Assembly (NCBI GenBank): GCA_016201275.1
Contig: JACQDB010000065.1
Coordinates: 17,092-81,091, forward strand
DNA length: 64,000 bases
Source of the DNA: Acidobacteriota bacterium
Lineage (GTDB): Bacteria > Acidobacteriota > Blastocatellia > UBA7656
Direction of reading: 5' to 3'
Shown: positions 24,852-33,923 of the stretch, in pieces
Position numbering within the stretch: position 1 is the first letter of the stretch
Layout of the letters: each line of letters opens with the position of its first letter
The notes under the pieces: generated by a model
The model's input: the letters and a program-made list of their open reading frames with translations, nothing else
The model's database searches: none
Told to the model about the DNA's origin: nothing
Program-made: the position numbers and the translations under genes

Positions 24852-25358
24852 TTATTCCTTTATCGCCAGATACGGCAGATGGCGATATTGATTTTGCAAC
24901 CCCAGACCGTACCCGAATAAAAAGCTTTCATCACTGTGAAAAGCGGTGAAGTCGGGTTGTATATCAACGCGCCGGTCGCCCGGTTTATCTACAAGCATAC
25001 AGGTGCGAAACGATTTGACGCCTCCGGCTTCCAGATGCCGCACCAGATAATTGAGGGTTACGCCGGTTGCCATCACGCCGCCGACCAGTAGAATATTTTT
25101 CTCTAGCGGCTCGAATTCGCTGATGTATAAAATATTGGTGTGGTCTTCTTCTACGTGTTTGGTGACTTTCAAAAAACAGCACTGCACCGGCATATTCAAA
25201 GCACGAATCAAATCCGCAAAAAACACGAAAGCATCATCAAGAATACCGACCACGGTTAATTCGTCATCTTGAACCAGCGAGCGAATCTCTTCGGTCAGCG
25301 CATTGATGCGTTTTTCAATTTCCTCTTGCGAGTGAATGATACGAATCTTGTCTTGCAT
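24852..25358 (-). CDS. Hypoxanthine phosphoribosyltransferase-like protein, active site lost
   Basis: This 168-residue protein has the HPRT fold and sits at the usual place between tilS and ftsH. The PRPP-binding motif, normally VEDIVDTGLT, reads LVGGVMATGVT, so both acidic residues and the catalytic Asp are missing. The pyrophosphate loop LKG is LDD. The C-terminal GYGLDY Mg-binding Asp is Gly (GYGLGLQ). The remaining scaffold (FFADLIRAL, LVDKPGDRRVDIQPDF, YRHLPYLA) is well kept and no stop or frameshift is present. It is probably a pseudoenzyme. In Bacillus subtilis HprT and TilS have been reported to act together on ftsH transcription, which may explain retention. Confidence 0.85.
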   Translation of the reverse strand: MQDKIRIIHSQEEIEKRINALTEEIRSLVQDDELTVVGILDDAFVFFADLIRALNMPVQCCFLKVTKHVEEDHTNILYISEFEPLEKNILLVGGVMATGVTLNYLVRHLEAGGVKSFRTCMLVDKPGDRRVDIQPDFTAFHSDESFLFGYGLGLQNQYRHLPYLAIKE

Positions 25359-25398
25359 AGGTAACTCCTGCGCGTTTGACGCTCACCGTTCCTGAGCA

Positions 25399-27174
25399 TC
25401 AAACATCTGAGGCACACAGTATGACAAGCGAGGTGCTCTTGTCCGCCGTGGCGAAGTTCAAGGCAGGGGGCAATCCCGGCGACCAAATGTACTCGCCGTC
25501 CGAGGTTACAACGATAGGCCAACTGATGCGACGGCTAGGTGCGATTTTATGGGCAATCATCAGCTTTTTCAACTTAATAATTTTTTGCTGCCCGAAAACC
25601 AGTACGCGCTCGCCTTTTTGGCGCGGCCTGACGCACAGCCTTTCCGGCACACTAGCCTCATCGAGCGCCACAGTCAGCCAGTCTCTGCCGGAGATTTTTT
25701 TTTCCCGACGCGCCATTTCCAATATCTCTGGCAAACGCGAAAGGCTTTCGCCACGCGACAGAGAAAGCCTCATGCCGCCCACTTCAATCTCTGTTTGGTC
25801 GCTGCCGAGCCAATATTCATAGGGCTTTTCATCAGCAGCATCCGAACCATCATCCGAGTCGCAATGCAGGGCTGCGCGGTTGGTAGTTGCCTCCCTCGGC
25901 TTCGCCTCCTGGCTCCTTGCTGTCGAGAGTTTTCCGGCATCGGTATGCACGAACACCAGCGCCTCGAATTCGCGCCACACTTCCAAACCGTCAGGCAACG
26001 TGAGGCGTTGTCCGCTGCGCCCTTGCGTCAATAATTTTTCTATCGCCTCCAGATGAACTGCGGTAAGCTGCGAAGTTTGCCGCTGCCTTGTTTTGAGCAT
26101 TTCGCCTTCGCGCCGGAGGGCTGCAAAAATCAGGCGTCGCCGCAAGCCTGTGGAATGCTTCATCAACTCGGCGATGAAATACGCGTTCGGCGTGCTGAAT
26201 TTCGTGCGGTTGCGGTTCGCTTTCACCTGCGCCTGTTCTAAAAAAACCTGCGCGGCTTCTGTAAGCGCGTCCTCTTCGCAGGCAAGAATCTCTGCGGTTT
26301 GCGCCAAGCGCTCAACAACTCTTGGATTAATTTCTCGCAACGCCTGCATAGTTTCGTGCCGCACGCGATTGCGCGTGTACGCCAGACTGTTGTTGCTCTC
26401 ATCAGTACGAAACTCCAAGCCGCGCTCTCGACAATAACTTTCGACCTCCTCACGAGTGACGCACAACAGTGGACGCATCAAGAGAGGAGAGGGGGCGTGG
26501 AGACGTGAGGAAGACGAAGCGAAAGGGAGACAGGGAGAAAGGGAGACGGGGAGAAAGGGTGTAGAGGTGATGTCTGCATCGTCGTGTTTTTCAGGCAGCG
26601 GTTGCGATTCATACGCTTCCGGTTTGGTGATTGCGGTTCCTGTGTCCGCGAAGAGATGCGCGGCAAGCAGCGGTCGCATAGCTGCCAGCCCGTGAAGGCC
26701 AGCACCGCGCACCAGGCGCATCACCAAAGTTTCCGCCTGATCGTTCATAGTGTGGCCGGTGGCGATGCGATTGCAGCCTTGCGCTTCGGCCACTTTGAGC
26801 AGAAACCGGTAACGCGCTTCGCGTGCCGCTTCTTCAATGCCCTTGCCTGTGGCTTGCGCCAGCGCGGCGACATCGGCGCTTTCAATAGTGATATTGAGCT
26901 TGAGTTTTTTTGCCAACGCAGCAACAAATTCCGCATCCTCATGCGATGCCTTGCCGCGCAGTAAATGATTGAGGTGTGCGATATGAAGTTTCCAGTCTTG
27001 CGTTTGAGGCGATGCTTTTTTACGGTCGCGCAGTCGCGCCAGCACCTCCAACAACGTCAGCGAATCCGCGCCGCCCGATACCGCAACGACTACGCCGCTG
27101 GCTTCTTTGAGCATCGCTTGATGCTTGATGAAGTCGCGCACCTTTTGCCATAGCTTGTCGCGTTGGTTCGCCAT
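25399..27174 (-). CDS. tilS: tRNA(Ile)-lysidine synthetase with repeat-encoded insertion
   Basis: It modifies C34 of tRNA-Ile(CAU) to lysidine so that the tRNA reads AUA. The PP-loop SGGADSLTL is at about 33-41 and HNLNHLLRG-like and GHTMNDQAET motifs follow. At 591 residues it is well over 100 residues longer than usual. One cause is an extra segment of about 55 residues after MRPLL (near 170-225), part of which is encoded by 8-base tandem repeats at 26525-26564 (peptide TPFLPVSLSPCLPFAS). A second atypical Ser/Asp/Ala-rich segment (ARSQEAKPREATTNRA...) lies near residue 430. It begins the tilS-hpt-ftsH block. Confidence 0.92.
   Translation of the reverse strand: MANQRDKLWQKVRDFIKHQAMLKEASGVVVAVSGGADSLTLLEVLARLRDRKKASPQTQDWKLHIAHLNHLLRGKASHEDAEFVAALAKKLKLNITIESADVAALAQATGKGIEEAAREARYRFLLKVAEAQGCNRIATGHTMNDQAETLVMRLVRGAGLHGLAAMRPLLAAHLFADTGTAITKPEAYESQPLPEKHDDADITSTPFLPVSLSPCLPFASSSSRLHAPSPLLMRPLLCVTREEVESYCRERGLEFRTDESNNSLAYTRNRVRHETMQALREINPRVVERLAQTAEILACEEDALTEAAQVFLEQAQVKANRNRTKFSTPNAYFIAELMKHSTGLRRRLIFAALRREGEMLKTRQRQTSQLTAVHLEAIEKLLTQGRSGQRLTLPDGLEVWREFEALVFVHTDAGKLSTARSQEAKPREATTNRAALHCDSDDGSDAADEKPYEYWLGSDQTEIEVGGMRLSLSRGESLSRLPEILEMARREKKISGRDWLTVALDEASVPERLCVRPRQKGERVLVFGQQKIIKLKKLMIAHKIAPSRRISWPIVVTSDGEYIWSPGLPPALNFATADKSTSLVILCASDV
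26485..26564. repeat. Octamer tandem array inside tilS
   Basis: Perfectly phased 8-base units GGGAGACA, GGGAGAAA, GGGAGACG, GGGAGAAA and GGGTGTAG lie at 26525-26564. A degenerate G/A-rich stretch (26485-26512) precedes them. The array stays in the reading frame of tilS and is translated as a Pro/Ser/Leu-rich linker. Confidence 0.85.
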
Positions 27175-27335
27175 GAGGATTCATCAAAGTATGGTGCAAA
27201 GCGTTGCGCGAAGACAAGCGCCGCGCCATTTGTTGCTTTGAATTTTATATTGTATCGTCATGAATCGGTTCATCAACTTTGACCGTTGCCGAGCCAGAAA
27301 AACTTTTTTCGATTTCACCGCAGAGAGGAAGCTTC

Positions 27336-27869
27336 ATGAAAAAATTGATCAGCATTTTTCCCAGCGTTTTATTGATCGTAGCGTTGTCCTTGATGAGCGG
27401 TTGCGCGCAGTCTCCCGACAATGCCAACAATTCAAACGCCAGGAATCCGAACCCCGGTACGGCAAGCGCAGGAGCCGCCAACAATGCGCCGCCTTCCGAT
27501 ATTCGCGGCGTTCCGCCAGCTATTAACGGCGATGTCTCGACGATTACACCAGCCAACAATGCAAACGCCAACGGGAATACCGGAGCCATCGTGCAAAATC
27601 CTGTCGCCCCGCAACCCCCGCCGAATCCCGCGTTGGGCGCGATTAAAATTGGCTCTAAACCCGACGGAGCCAGCGTTATGCTGATTGCCGACGAGGGCGG
27701 CGAAGCCGGTAAGCCGCAACTGCGCGGCAGTTCGCCTACGATTATTGCCGATTTAGCGCCGGGAAAATATACCGTGCATCTGGAACTCAAGGGCTTCAAG
27801 TCTTTTCAAAAAGCCGTAGAGGTTAAGGCCGGAGAAACCGTTACGGTGCTTGCCGATTTGAAGAGATAA
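27336..27869 (+). CDS. PEGA-domain lipoprotein
   Basis: This 177-residue lipoprotein has a clear lipobox (LMSGC, Cys near 23) and an Asn/Ala/Pro-rich linker (about 30-105). A C-terminal PEGA domain follows (GAIKIGSKPDGASVMLI ... GKYTVHLELKGFKSFQKAVEVKAGETVTVLADL). PEGA domains sit on bacterial surface and S-layer-type proteins and are thought to bind ligands or extend surface proteins. The ATG at 27336 has GAGAGGAA upstream; an earlier in-frame start is not needed. It is followed by a perfect 26-bp hairpin. Confidence 0.85.
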   Translation: MKKLISIFPSVLLIVALSLMSGCAQSPDNANNSNARNPNPGTASAGAANNAPPSDIRGVPPAINGDVSTITPANNANANGNTGAIVQNPVAPQPPPNPALGAIKIGSKPDGASVMLIADEGGEAGKPQLRGSSPTIIADLAPGKYTVHLELKGFKSFQKAVEVKAGETVTVLADLKR

Positions 27870-27917
27870 GTACCACGATCAAGGCGCTATCAAATCATGA
27901 AAGCTGGTGAGAATCAT

Positions 27918-27977
27918 CCCGTTTAGAGGTGGTCGCTGCCCGCCGGAAGGCGCGGGCAGCGACCACCTCTAAACGGG
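27918..27977. repeat. Perfect 26-bp inverted repeat
   Basis: The arms 27918-27943 and 27952-27977 are exact reverse complements with an 8-base loop. They lie between the converging PEGA lipoprotein and O-antigen ligase genes. No T-run follows, so it is longer and different from an ordinary terminator. The centre (GTCGCTGCCCGC) resembles the palindromic repeats at 21247-21480. Confidence 0.9.
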
Positions 27978-28048
27978 ATTTATGTTGTTTTGCAACTCAA
28001 CGAAAAAAAATTTGCTTGCACATTTTTCGGCTCAGACAGGCAAGCCTT

Positions 28049-29395
28049 TCAGTCGTAATCAATCTCGGTTTCGTCTTGTGATGCTGACGTCTGGTTCGTC
28101 GCAGCTTGGTAACGCGCCACCAGCGATGCCGCTATGCCGGTCAGAAAACAGAAGATGGGCGAATAGGCGTGAGTCAGAAACGACGCCGAAACAATAAACC
28201 CCAGAAAGCTGACTTCGAGTGCCGATGCCAGCCACCAATACTCTTCGGCAAGTTGGTTTTTCAAGGTCAAGCGGCGCACACGTCTTGCCGCAATGAGCGA
28301 CGAACCAATGATTAATACAAACAGCAAGAGGCCGGGCAGTCCCAGTTCGGCGGCAATCTGTAGAAAAGAATTGTGCGGCGAGATGTTGATATTGGTTCCC
28401 GAAAAATCGGCGTGAGCAATCATAAAACAGTTGATGCCGACGCCGTTCAAAGGATGCGCGGCAATCATCTTCAAACCGTTTTCCCAAACCTTTTGCCGCC
28501 CACGCTGGTCGGTAAAATTGTAATCTTTTTCCAGACTGAAAATCGTCGTGATGCGCGCCCAATAGGCCGCAGGCGCGGCTACGGCAAACAACATCGCGCC
28601 GCCCAATATGGCGACAAGCGCGTATTTGCGCGCCTGTTTCGATGAACGAATCAACAGCAGAAGGCTGATGACCACAAGGCCGACAAAGCCGCCGCGTGAA
28701 GCCGATTTGATGATGCCGATCACCATCAAGGCGATGGCAAAAAACAGCAGCAAGCGTTGCCATCGGGTGCTGTCTTTGAGCATGAAAAACGCAAACGGCA
28801 ACGCCACGATAAACAACAACGCCAGGTCGTTTACGTCATAAGTTCCGGCTACGTTGATGCGTTCTTCGCTGACATTGAGACTGACTTCGGGGCCAAAGCC
28901 GCTCAACAACGCCAGCACGATCAAAGCGCAGCCCAACACCAGCGCCCCGCAAATCGCACGCGCCGAACGGTCGGTCTTCAAGCCTTGCGCCAACAGATAA
29001 ACAAAGACGATGTTCTTGGCATAGCCTTGAAAGATGAAGTTGAAACTGTCGCTCGGCCACACCGACAGCGGCACTGTCGCCAACGCCAACGCCAGTATGC
29101 AGAGGATGTATTGAATCTGCGGAAGCTCTTTCAAGCGTAGCCGATTGGCCAGCAGATGCGGCGAGAATACAAAAATCAACACCACCATGCCGACAACGAT
29201 TTTAGCAAACGGAATCCCCTGCACCGACGGCACAAGCTGAAGCAATTGAGTCACGAAAAAAAGCGTCAACACCGCCACACCGATCACATAAACCGGCAAT
29301 TTCTCTTTGGCTTGCGGCAGGCTCTCGCCATCAAGCGAGTCCGGCAACTCGCCGTTCAATTCATAGTCTGTCGTTGCGTCATAAGCGCTGCTCAT
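28049..29395 (-). CDS. O-antigen ligase/polymerase-like membrane protein
   Basis: This 448-residue polytopic membrane protein has ten or more predicted helices. The large periplasmic loop in the second half, with RGRQKVWENGLKMIAAHPLNGVGINCF and SPHNSFLQIAAELGLPG, is the hallmark of the Wzy/WaaL/RfaL (O-antigen ligase) superfamily. Such proteins join or polymerise surface glycans. The N-terminal 30 residues are acidic and cytoplasmic. It overlaps in function with the adjacent glycosyltransferase gene (29-base gap, same strand). Confidence 0.88.
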   Translation of the reverse strand: MSSAYDATTDYELNGELPDSLDGESLPQAKEKLPVYVIGVAVLTLFFVTQLLQLVPSVQGIPFAKIVVGMVVLIFVFSPHLLANRLRLKELPQIQYILCILALALATVPLSVWPSDSFNFIFQGYAKNIVFVYLLAQGLKTDRSARAICGALVLGCALIVLALLSGFGPEVSLNVSEERINVAGTYDVNDLALLFIVALPFAFFMLKDSTRWQRLLLFFAIALMVIGIIKSASRGGFVGLVVISLLLLIRSSKQARKYALVAILGGAMLFAVAAPAAYWARITTIFSLEKDYNFTDQRGRQKVWENGLKMIAAHPLNGVGINCFMIAHADFSGTNINISPHNSFLQIAAELGLPGLLLFVLIIGSSLIAARRVRRLTLKNQLAEEYWWLASALEVSFLGFIVSASFLTHAYSPIFCFLTGIAASLVARYQAATNQTSASQDETEIDYD

Positions 29396-29424
29396 GGTTT
29401 CCCTTCAATCCCGTTACGCTTTTC

Positions 29425-30576
29425 TCATTCGCCGCGCACCCAGACATTGCGTTTGCCCAGCACGAAATAAAACAAGCCGACCAGCGCCGCCGCATTCATC
29501 ACCGAAAACACATAGGCGACATTGAAGAGGCGCACTTTGCGCGAACTTTTCGATAACAGCCAGCCAAAGAAGACGCTCGCATAAAACACCAGTTGTCCGG
29601 CCAGACTTGACTGATAAAAAATCGCCGCCGCTGTGGTCGTCTCGCGCATCGCCAGCAACAAGTTGGCGGCCAGCAGAATTATCATAAAAATCGGCGCGGC
29701 TAGGCGCAGCAATTTGTGCGAAAAAAATTGCAGCAGTAAACCATTCGTAGGCCACAATAAACGCGGCATCAACTGGCAGAGTTGATAATTGCCCATCAGG
29801 GTGCGAACCTTGCGTGCGAACTCTTTGGCAGCGGACTTCGCCGCCACATCGTGCGCCAGCGCCTTGTCTTCAAAGACCACGCGATAGCCCTGCATAGCGA
29901 TTCGCATAGGCGTATAAACATCGTCGAGAATGGTTTCCGTCGGCAGCGGTTGCCAGAGCGTTTTGCGTATCGCATAGATCGCGCCGGTTGCGCCGATGAC
30001 CGAACCGAAACGCGCTTCGCTTTTGCGAATTAACTCTTCGTACTGCCAGTAAAAACCCACGCCTTCGCCAACGCTGGAGCCTTTTTTATCGCTCATCAAA
30101 TACGCTCCGGTCGCCGCGCCAACCTGCGGGTCGGCAAAGTTGGCGACCAATTCTTTGATTACGTCAGGCTCGAAGGATTGCCGCGCATCGGTAAAGACGA
30201 CGATTTCGCCGTTGGCGTTTGCGAGGCCTAAGTTGAGTGCCGTAGGTTTGCCTTGGCGTTCATCGTAATGAAAAACGCGCACCCGTTTTTCGGCATATCG
30301 TTTAACGATGTTCAACGTGTTATCGGTTGAGCCGTCCGACACCACCAAGATTTCAAAACGCGCTGCGGGATAATCACATGCCAATAGATTTTCAAGGCGT
30401 GCGGCAATATTTTGTTCTTCATTGAGGCAGGCGATGACGATAGAAACGGTCGGCGTGATGGCCGCTTTCTCTACTTGGCGCGCACGAAATTTCGCCAGCA
30501 GATAAACGATTATCGGATAGCCCACAAAGGTATAAAAAATTGCTGTCAACGACACCCAGAAGAAAATCTTTGCCAT
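29425..30576 (-). CDS. Glycosyltransferase family 2, membrane-bound
   Basis: This 383-residue inverting glycosyltransferase has an N-terminal membrane helix, the GT-A domain (VSIVIACLNEEQNIAARLENLL, VSDGSTDNT, FTDARQ) and a likely catalytic segment ILDDVYTPMRIAMQGYRV, then three or four C-terminal membrane helices. It belongs to the processive/exopolysaccharide-type group. With the ligase-like gene downstream it probably makes a surface polysaccharide. The donor sugar cannot be predicted. Confidence 0.9.
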   Translation of the reverse strand: MAKIFFWVSLTAIFYTFVGYPIIVYLLAKFRARQVEKAAITPTVSIVIACLNEEQNIAARLENLLACDYPAARFEILVVSDGSTDNTLNIVKRYAEKRVRVFHYDERQGKPTALNLGLANANGEIVVFTDARQSFEPDVIKELVANFADPQVGAATGAYLMSDKKGSSVGEGVGFYWQYEELIRKSEARFGSVIGATGAIYAIRKTLWQPLPTETILDDVYTPMRIAMQGYRVVFEDKALAHDVAAKSAAKEFARKVRTLMGNYQLCQLMPRLLWPTNGLLLQFFSHKLLRLAAPIFMIILLAANLLLAMRETTTAAAIFYQSSLAGQLVFYASVFFGWLLSKSSRKVRLFNVAYVFSVMNAAALVGLFYFVLGKRNVWVRGE

Positions 30577-31136
30577 GATTCAACTCGAATGATTTGAACA
30601 TAGGGACTGCACAAAGCTATGAAATGCTTAACGTCTCTGTATTTCCGCAAAGCGCGGCGCAGCGAAGAGAAATAATTCACGCCCCGCCAAAGCGCCAGGA
30701 ACGGTCGGCGGACGGCCTGAAATTTTCAGTCGCGCCCAAGCAGGATTCAGCGGCAAATTATTCGTTGGTTTTCGCCCTGCTGTTGTCCTGATTCGCTACA
30801 GCAAAATGTATATCAACACGTCACTGTAGCACTTCTCATGGTCTGCAAAAAAGCCCTGTTTTGGCCGGTTTTTATGCTTTATCGCGCCTCATCACAGGAG
30901 TTAAACTGGTCGCTGCTGCACTGGCACAGCACTTGCCATTTGCTTAGAGGTGTAGGGCGCGTAACCGCATTGAGGTTGAAACATTCTACCAGCAGAATCT
31001 TCATGAATCGCGCTTTAGCCAAGGCGTTGAGGCGGCGATTCTTTGTCACACGATGAAGAGCCTGCGCTTTCCTGTTCATATATCCTTTCATCCGTTTCAT
31101 ACAAGGGAAAGGCAGGCTCTCATCAATGAGGTTATG
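30577..31136. other. Gene-free divergent region with a leader hairpin
   Basis: About 560 bases lie between the glycosyltransferase gene (minus) and a small plus-strand gene. No convincing gene was seen. A strong stem near the right end pairs AGAGCCTGC-CTTTCC (31057-31072) with GGAAAG-CAGGCTCT (31106-31120). It ends 17 bases before the small gene and would be in its 5' leader. Confidence 0.45.
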
Positions 31137-31334
31137 ATGAAGCAAACGACCAAGACCAGCACCGCCAGTTGGTGCGCCAGCAGCGCAGAAGCAGCGAAAA
31201 AAGATGCGCCAAAACAGGAGATTCCGGTGCCGCCGGGTGAAGCGATACCGTCACCGATTGAGGAACCTGTTGATCCGGAAAACCCGGATCTACCCATTCA
31301 GGAAGACCCAAAAAAACCCAAGCTGATTGTGTAG
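31137..31334 (+). CDS. Small hypothetical protein, Pro/Glu-rich
   Basis: This protein of about 65 residues has a Thr/Ser/Ala-rich N-terminus and a strongly Pro/Glu/Asp-rich second half (PVPPGEAIPSPIEEP, PENPDLPIQEDP). GAGG lies close upstream and an ATG one codon earlier (31134) is also possible. There is no signal peptide or domain. The regular acidic-proline composition suggests an extended, disordered chain. It precedes a large glycine-zipper protein gene on the same strand. Confidence 0.5.
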   Translation: MKQTTKTSTASWCASSAEAAKKDAPKQEIPVPPGEAIPSPIEEPVDPENPDLPIQEDPKKPKLIV

Positions 31335-31427
31335 TCGTACCGCCCACGGCGCGCCGATGCTGGCAGCCAATGAAGCGCAATTTTTTTACACTCAGACCGC
31401 TACGTTTGAAGGAAGGAGAGCAATGTT

Positions 31428-33053
31428 ATGAAGAACAAAACAGGATGCAGATTTTTATTAGCTGTGATGGTGGCGCTATTCGGTTTCAGCGCTCAAGGTT
31501 GGGCGCAGCAACCGTATGGCGTCAGGGATGGGGAAATTCAACAACTGTTCCGGCGCTTGGATTCGCACACCTTGACGCTCAAGCAAGATGTATCACGCGC
31601 TCTGGCCAACCGCCGTTATAGCACCTCGGTCAGAGAAGAGGATATCAATCGTTACCTCAGCAATTTTGACTATGCCACAACTCGTTTGAAGAACAATTAC
31701 AACAGTCGTTCTACGACCAGCAGTGATGTCGAAGAGGTGTTGAATCGCGGCTGGGCAATTGATAATTATCTGCGAACCAATCGCCTGGATACCTATGTAC
31801 AAAACGACTGGCAAAGCGTGCGCTCGGATTTGCGAACCTTGGCCAGTTATTACAATGTCTCCTGGCGTTGGGATGAGCGCTCTTATCATCCTTATCCCAC
31901 GAGCAGTGAGCCGTATCCCAACCAAAATTATCCGCAGAATGATCCTCGCCAAACTGCTACGCAAAATCGCTATCCCGGCTCTGGCTATACCCGTTTAACC
32001 GGCACCTACACGCTTGATTTATCGCGCAGTGAAAGCGCCACCAACGCCATAGACCGCGCCACTCGCAATCTCGATTCACAGGAAGCCGACCGCGTGCGCG
32101 TAGCGCTGGAACGGCGTCTGCAAGCGCCCGAAATGCTGGCGCTGGAGCGTCAAGGTCGTCACATCACCATGATTTCGACGACCGCGCCGCAAGTGGAATT
32201 TGATGCCGATGGACGCCAGCAGGTGGAGGCGCGCAACAACGGCAGAACGGTACGCACCACGGCATCCTTGCGCGGCGATTTTCTGACCATCAGTTCGCAG
32301 GGGGATCGCGGCAACGATTTTTCCGTGTCGTTCGAGCCGATAGACAATGGTCGCAACCTGCGCGTCATCCGGCGCTTTTATTCGGATCGCCTGTCGCAGC
32401 CGATCACGGTGCAGAGCATTTATCGCAAGACCAACGAAGTCGCGCAGTGGAATGTTTATACCGGCGAGCGCACCAATGCCGATTATCGCCCCGATTATGA
32501 CCGCCCGTCGGGCAGTTTTATCATTCCCAATAACACGACGTTGACGGCGGTTCTCAACGATGATTTATCCACACGGCAGTCGCGTGATGGTGATCGCTTT
32601 TCGATGACCGTGCAATCGCCAGGGCAATACAACGGCGCTATCATCGAGGGCTATGTCTCGAAGGTCGAGCGTTCCGGTCGCATCAGCGGTCGCCCGGAAA
32701 TGGTCTTGAACTTCCAGACCATCCGCTTGCGAAATGGCGGCACCTACGAGTTCGCGGGTTTCATCGAAAGCGTGCAGAACAGCAACGGTGAAACCGTCAA
32801 AGTAGATAACGAAGGCAGCGTCAAAGATACCACCAATCAGACAACGCGAACCGTGACGCGCTCGGGAATCGGCGCGGCGATTGGTGCCATCATCGGCGGC
32901 ATTGCCGGAGGAGGTCAAGGCGCAGCCATTGGCGCAGTGATTGGCGCGGGCGCGGGCGCGGGTACAGTGATTGCACAAGGACGCGAAGATATTACCCTCA
33001 CTCGTGGCGCAGAATTCACCATCACTTCGACCGCGCCACGCACTGACCGTTAG
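31428..33053 (+). CDS. Exported glycine-zipper protein
   Basis: This 541-residue exported protein has a signal peptide (about 1-26, ending GWAQQ). An N-terminal helical region (about 30-150) is followed by a long beta-rich part and then a glycine zipper near 480-520 (GIGAAIGAIIGGIAGG, GAAIGAVIGAGAGAG). Glycine zippers often insert in or associate with the outer membrane. The Thr/Arg-rich ending has beta character. The overall architecture is common in Acidobacteriota but has no assigned function. A strong terminator follows. Confidence 0.7.
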   Translation: MKNKTGCRFLLAVMVALFGFSAQGWAQQPYGVRDGEIQQLFRRLDSHTLTLKQDVSRALANRRYSTSVREEDINRYLSNFDYATTRLKNNYNSRSTTSSDVEEVLNRGWAIDNYLRTNRLDTYVQNDWQSVRSDLRTLASYYNVSWRWDERSYHPYPTSSEPYPNQNYPQNDPRQTATQNRYPGSGYTRLTGTYTLDLSRSESATNAIDRATRNLDSQEADRVRVALERRLQAPEMLALERQGRHITMISTTAPQVEFDADGRQQVEARNNGRTVRTTASLRGDFLTISSQGDRGNDFSVSFEPIDNGRNLRVIRRFYSDRLSQPITVQSIYRKTNEVAQWNVYTGERTNADYRPDYDRPSGSFIIPNNTTLTAVLNDDLSTRQSRDGDRFSMTVQSPGQYNGAIIEGYVSKVERSGRISGRPEMVLNFQTIRLRNGGTYEFAGFIESVQNSNGETVKVDNEGSVKDTTNQTTRTVTRSGIGAAIGAIIGGIAGGGQGAAIGAVIGAGAGAGTVIAQGREDITLTRGAEFTITSTAPRTDR

Positions 33054-33080
33054 CGTTGGTGCGGATTGACGTTTGAACCC

Positions 33081-33116
33081 TGAGCCTGTGAAAAAAAATT
33101 CACAGGCTCATTTTTT
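33081..33116 (+). terminator. Intrinsic terminator
   Basis: TGAGCCTGTGAA (33081-33092) pairs with TTCACAGGCTCA (33099-33110), followed by six T. It lies 28 bases after the glycine-zipper gene stop. It shares its GAGCCTGT core with the terminator at 17490, so this may be a recurring terminator sequence. Confidence 0.9.
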
Positions 33117-33461
33117 GGTTCGCTGAAAACCGCAAACCCGTTTGCCTCTTTCAAACCGACTTCCTGATGCTTGCGCGACGCCATTCAGTCGCTGCATTGT
33201 GAGGAAGGCAGCCGTCATCTTGTCGGTTTTTCGGCCTTGGACTTTTTCACAAATCGGTGTTGCGACAAAATCTTCTGTGGTAAGATGACCGACGAACGAT
33301 AAGCCGACTACAGCCGCTTCCCTCTTCGGCTCAAAACCCCTTGCAGGAATTTCGCTCAACAATGGCGCGCCTTTTCATAGGTTCCAAAGCTCTCTTCATA
33401 CGGACTGTAGCGCTGGCAATTGACGAGCAACCATTTTTCACATTTTTTTACGGTGGATGTT

Positions 33462-33923
33462 ATGAAGGATTCTGCAAGCTATCACAAACTCCGCAAAGGG
33501 CTGCGCGCCATTCGGATCGAACTCGAAGAACTGGCCAATGCCATAGCCGATGACCGCGTCAATGAATTATCAACCGACCATGCGTTGCCGCTTATCATCA
33601 AGCCGGAGACCAATTTTTTCGATGAGATTACCCAAAATGATTTTCTTCCCGACGATGCAGATTTGTATGGCAAGGTCTTGCTGCTGATTACCGACCTCGG
33701 CTATGCCTCGACCATTGTTTTGCAACAGAAGCTTGGCATCAGCTACAGTCAGGCGGTGCAGATCGTCGCCGATTTAGCGCGTGATGGACTGGTCGAAGCG
33801 GCTCCCGGATTCCGTCCGCACAAGGTGCTGCCCGCCGCGCACATCGCCCGCGAGAGTCTGGAAATCAGTCTCGAAAAACAGAAACACAGAGAATATAGTC
33901 GGCAGTCGCTGGCGCTTTCTTAG
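33462..33923 (+). CDS. Stand-alone winged-helix protein resembling the FtsK gamma domain
   Basis: This 153-residue protein has an N-terminal helical part (about 1-45). A winged-helix region follows near 75-125 (LLLITDLGYASTIVLQQKLGISYSQAVQIVADLARDGLVEAAPGFRPHKVL), which resembles the DNA-binding gamma domain of FtsK-type translocases. It has no motor domain. The ATG at 33462 has AAGGA-like sequence upstream. It stands alone between the glycine-zipper and OPT genes. A regulatory or chromosome-binding role is inferred from the fold only. Confidence 0.6.
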   Translation: MKDSASYHKLRKGLRAIRIELEELANAIADDRVNELSTDHALPLIIKPETNFFDEITQNDFLPDDADLYGKVLLLITDLGYASTIVLQQKLGISYSQAVQIVADLARDGLVEAAPGFRPHKVLPAAHIARESLEISLEKQKHREYSRQSLALS

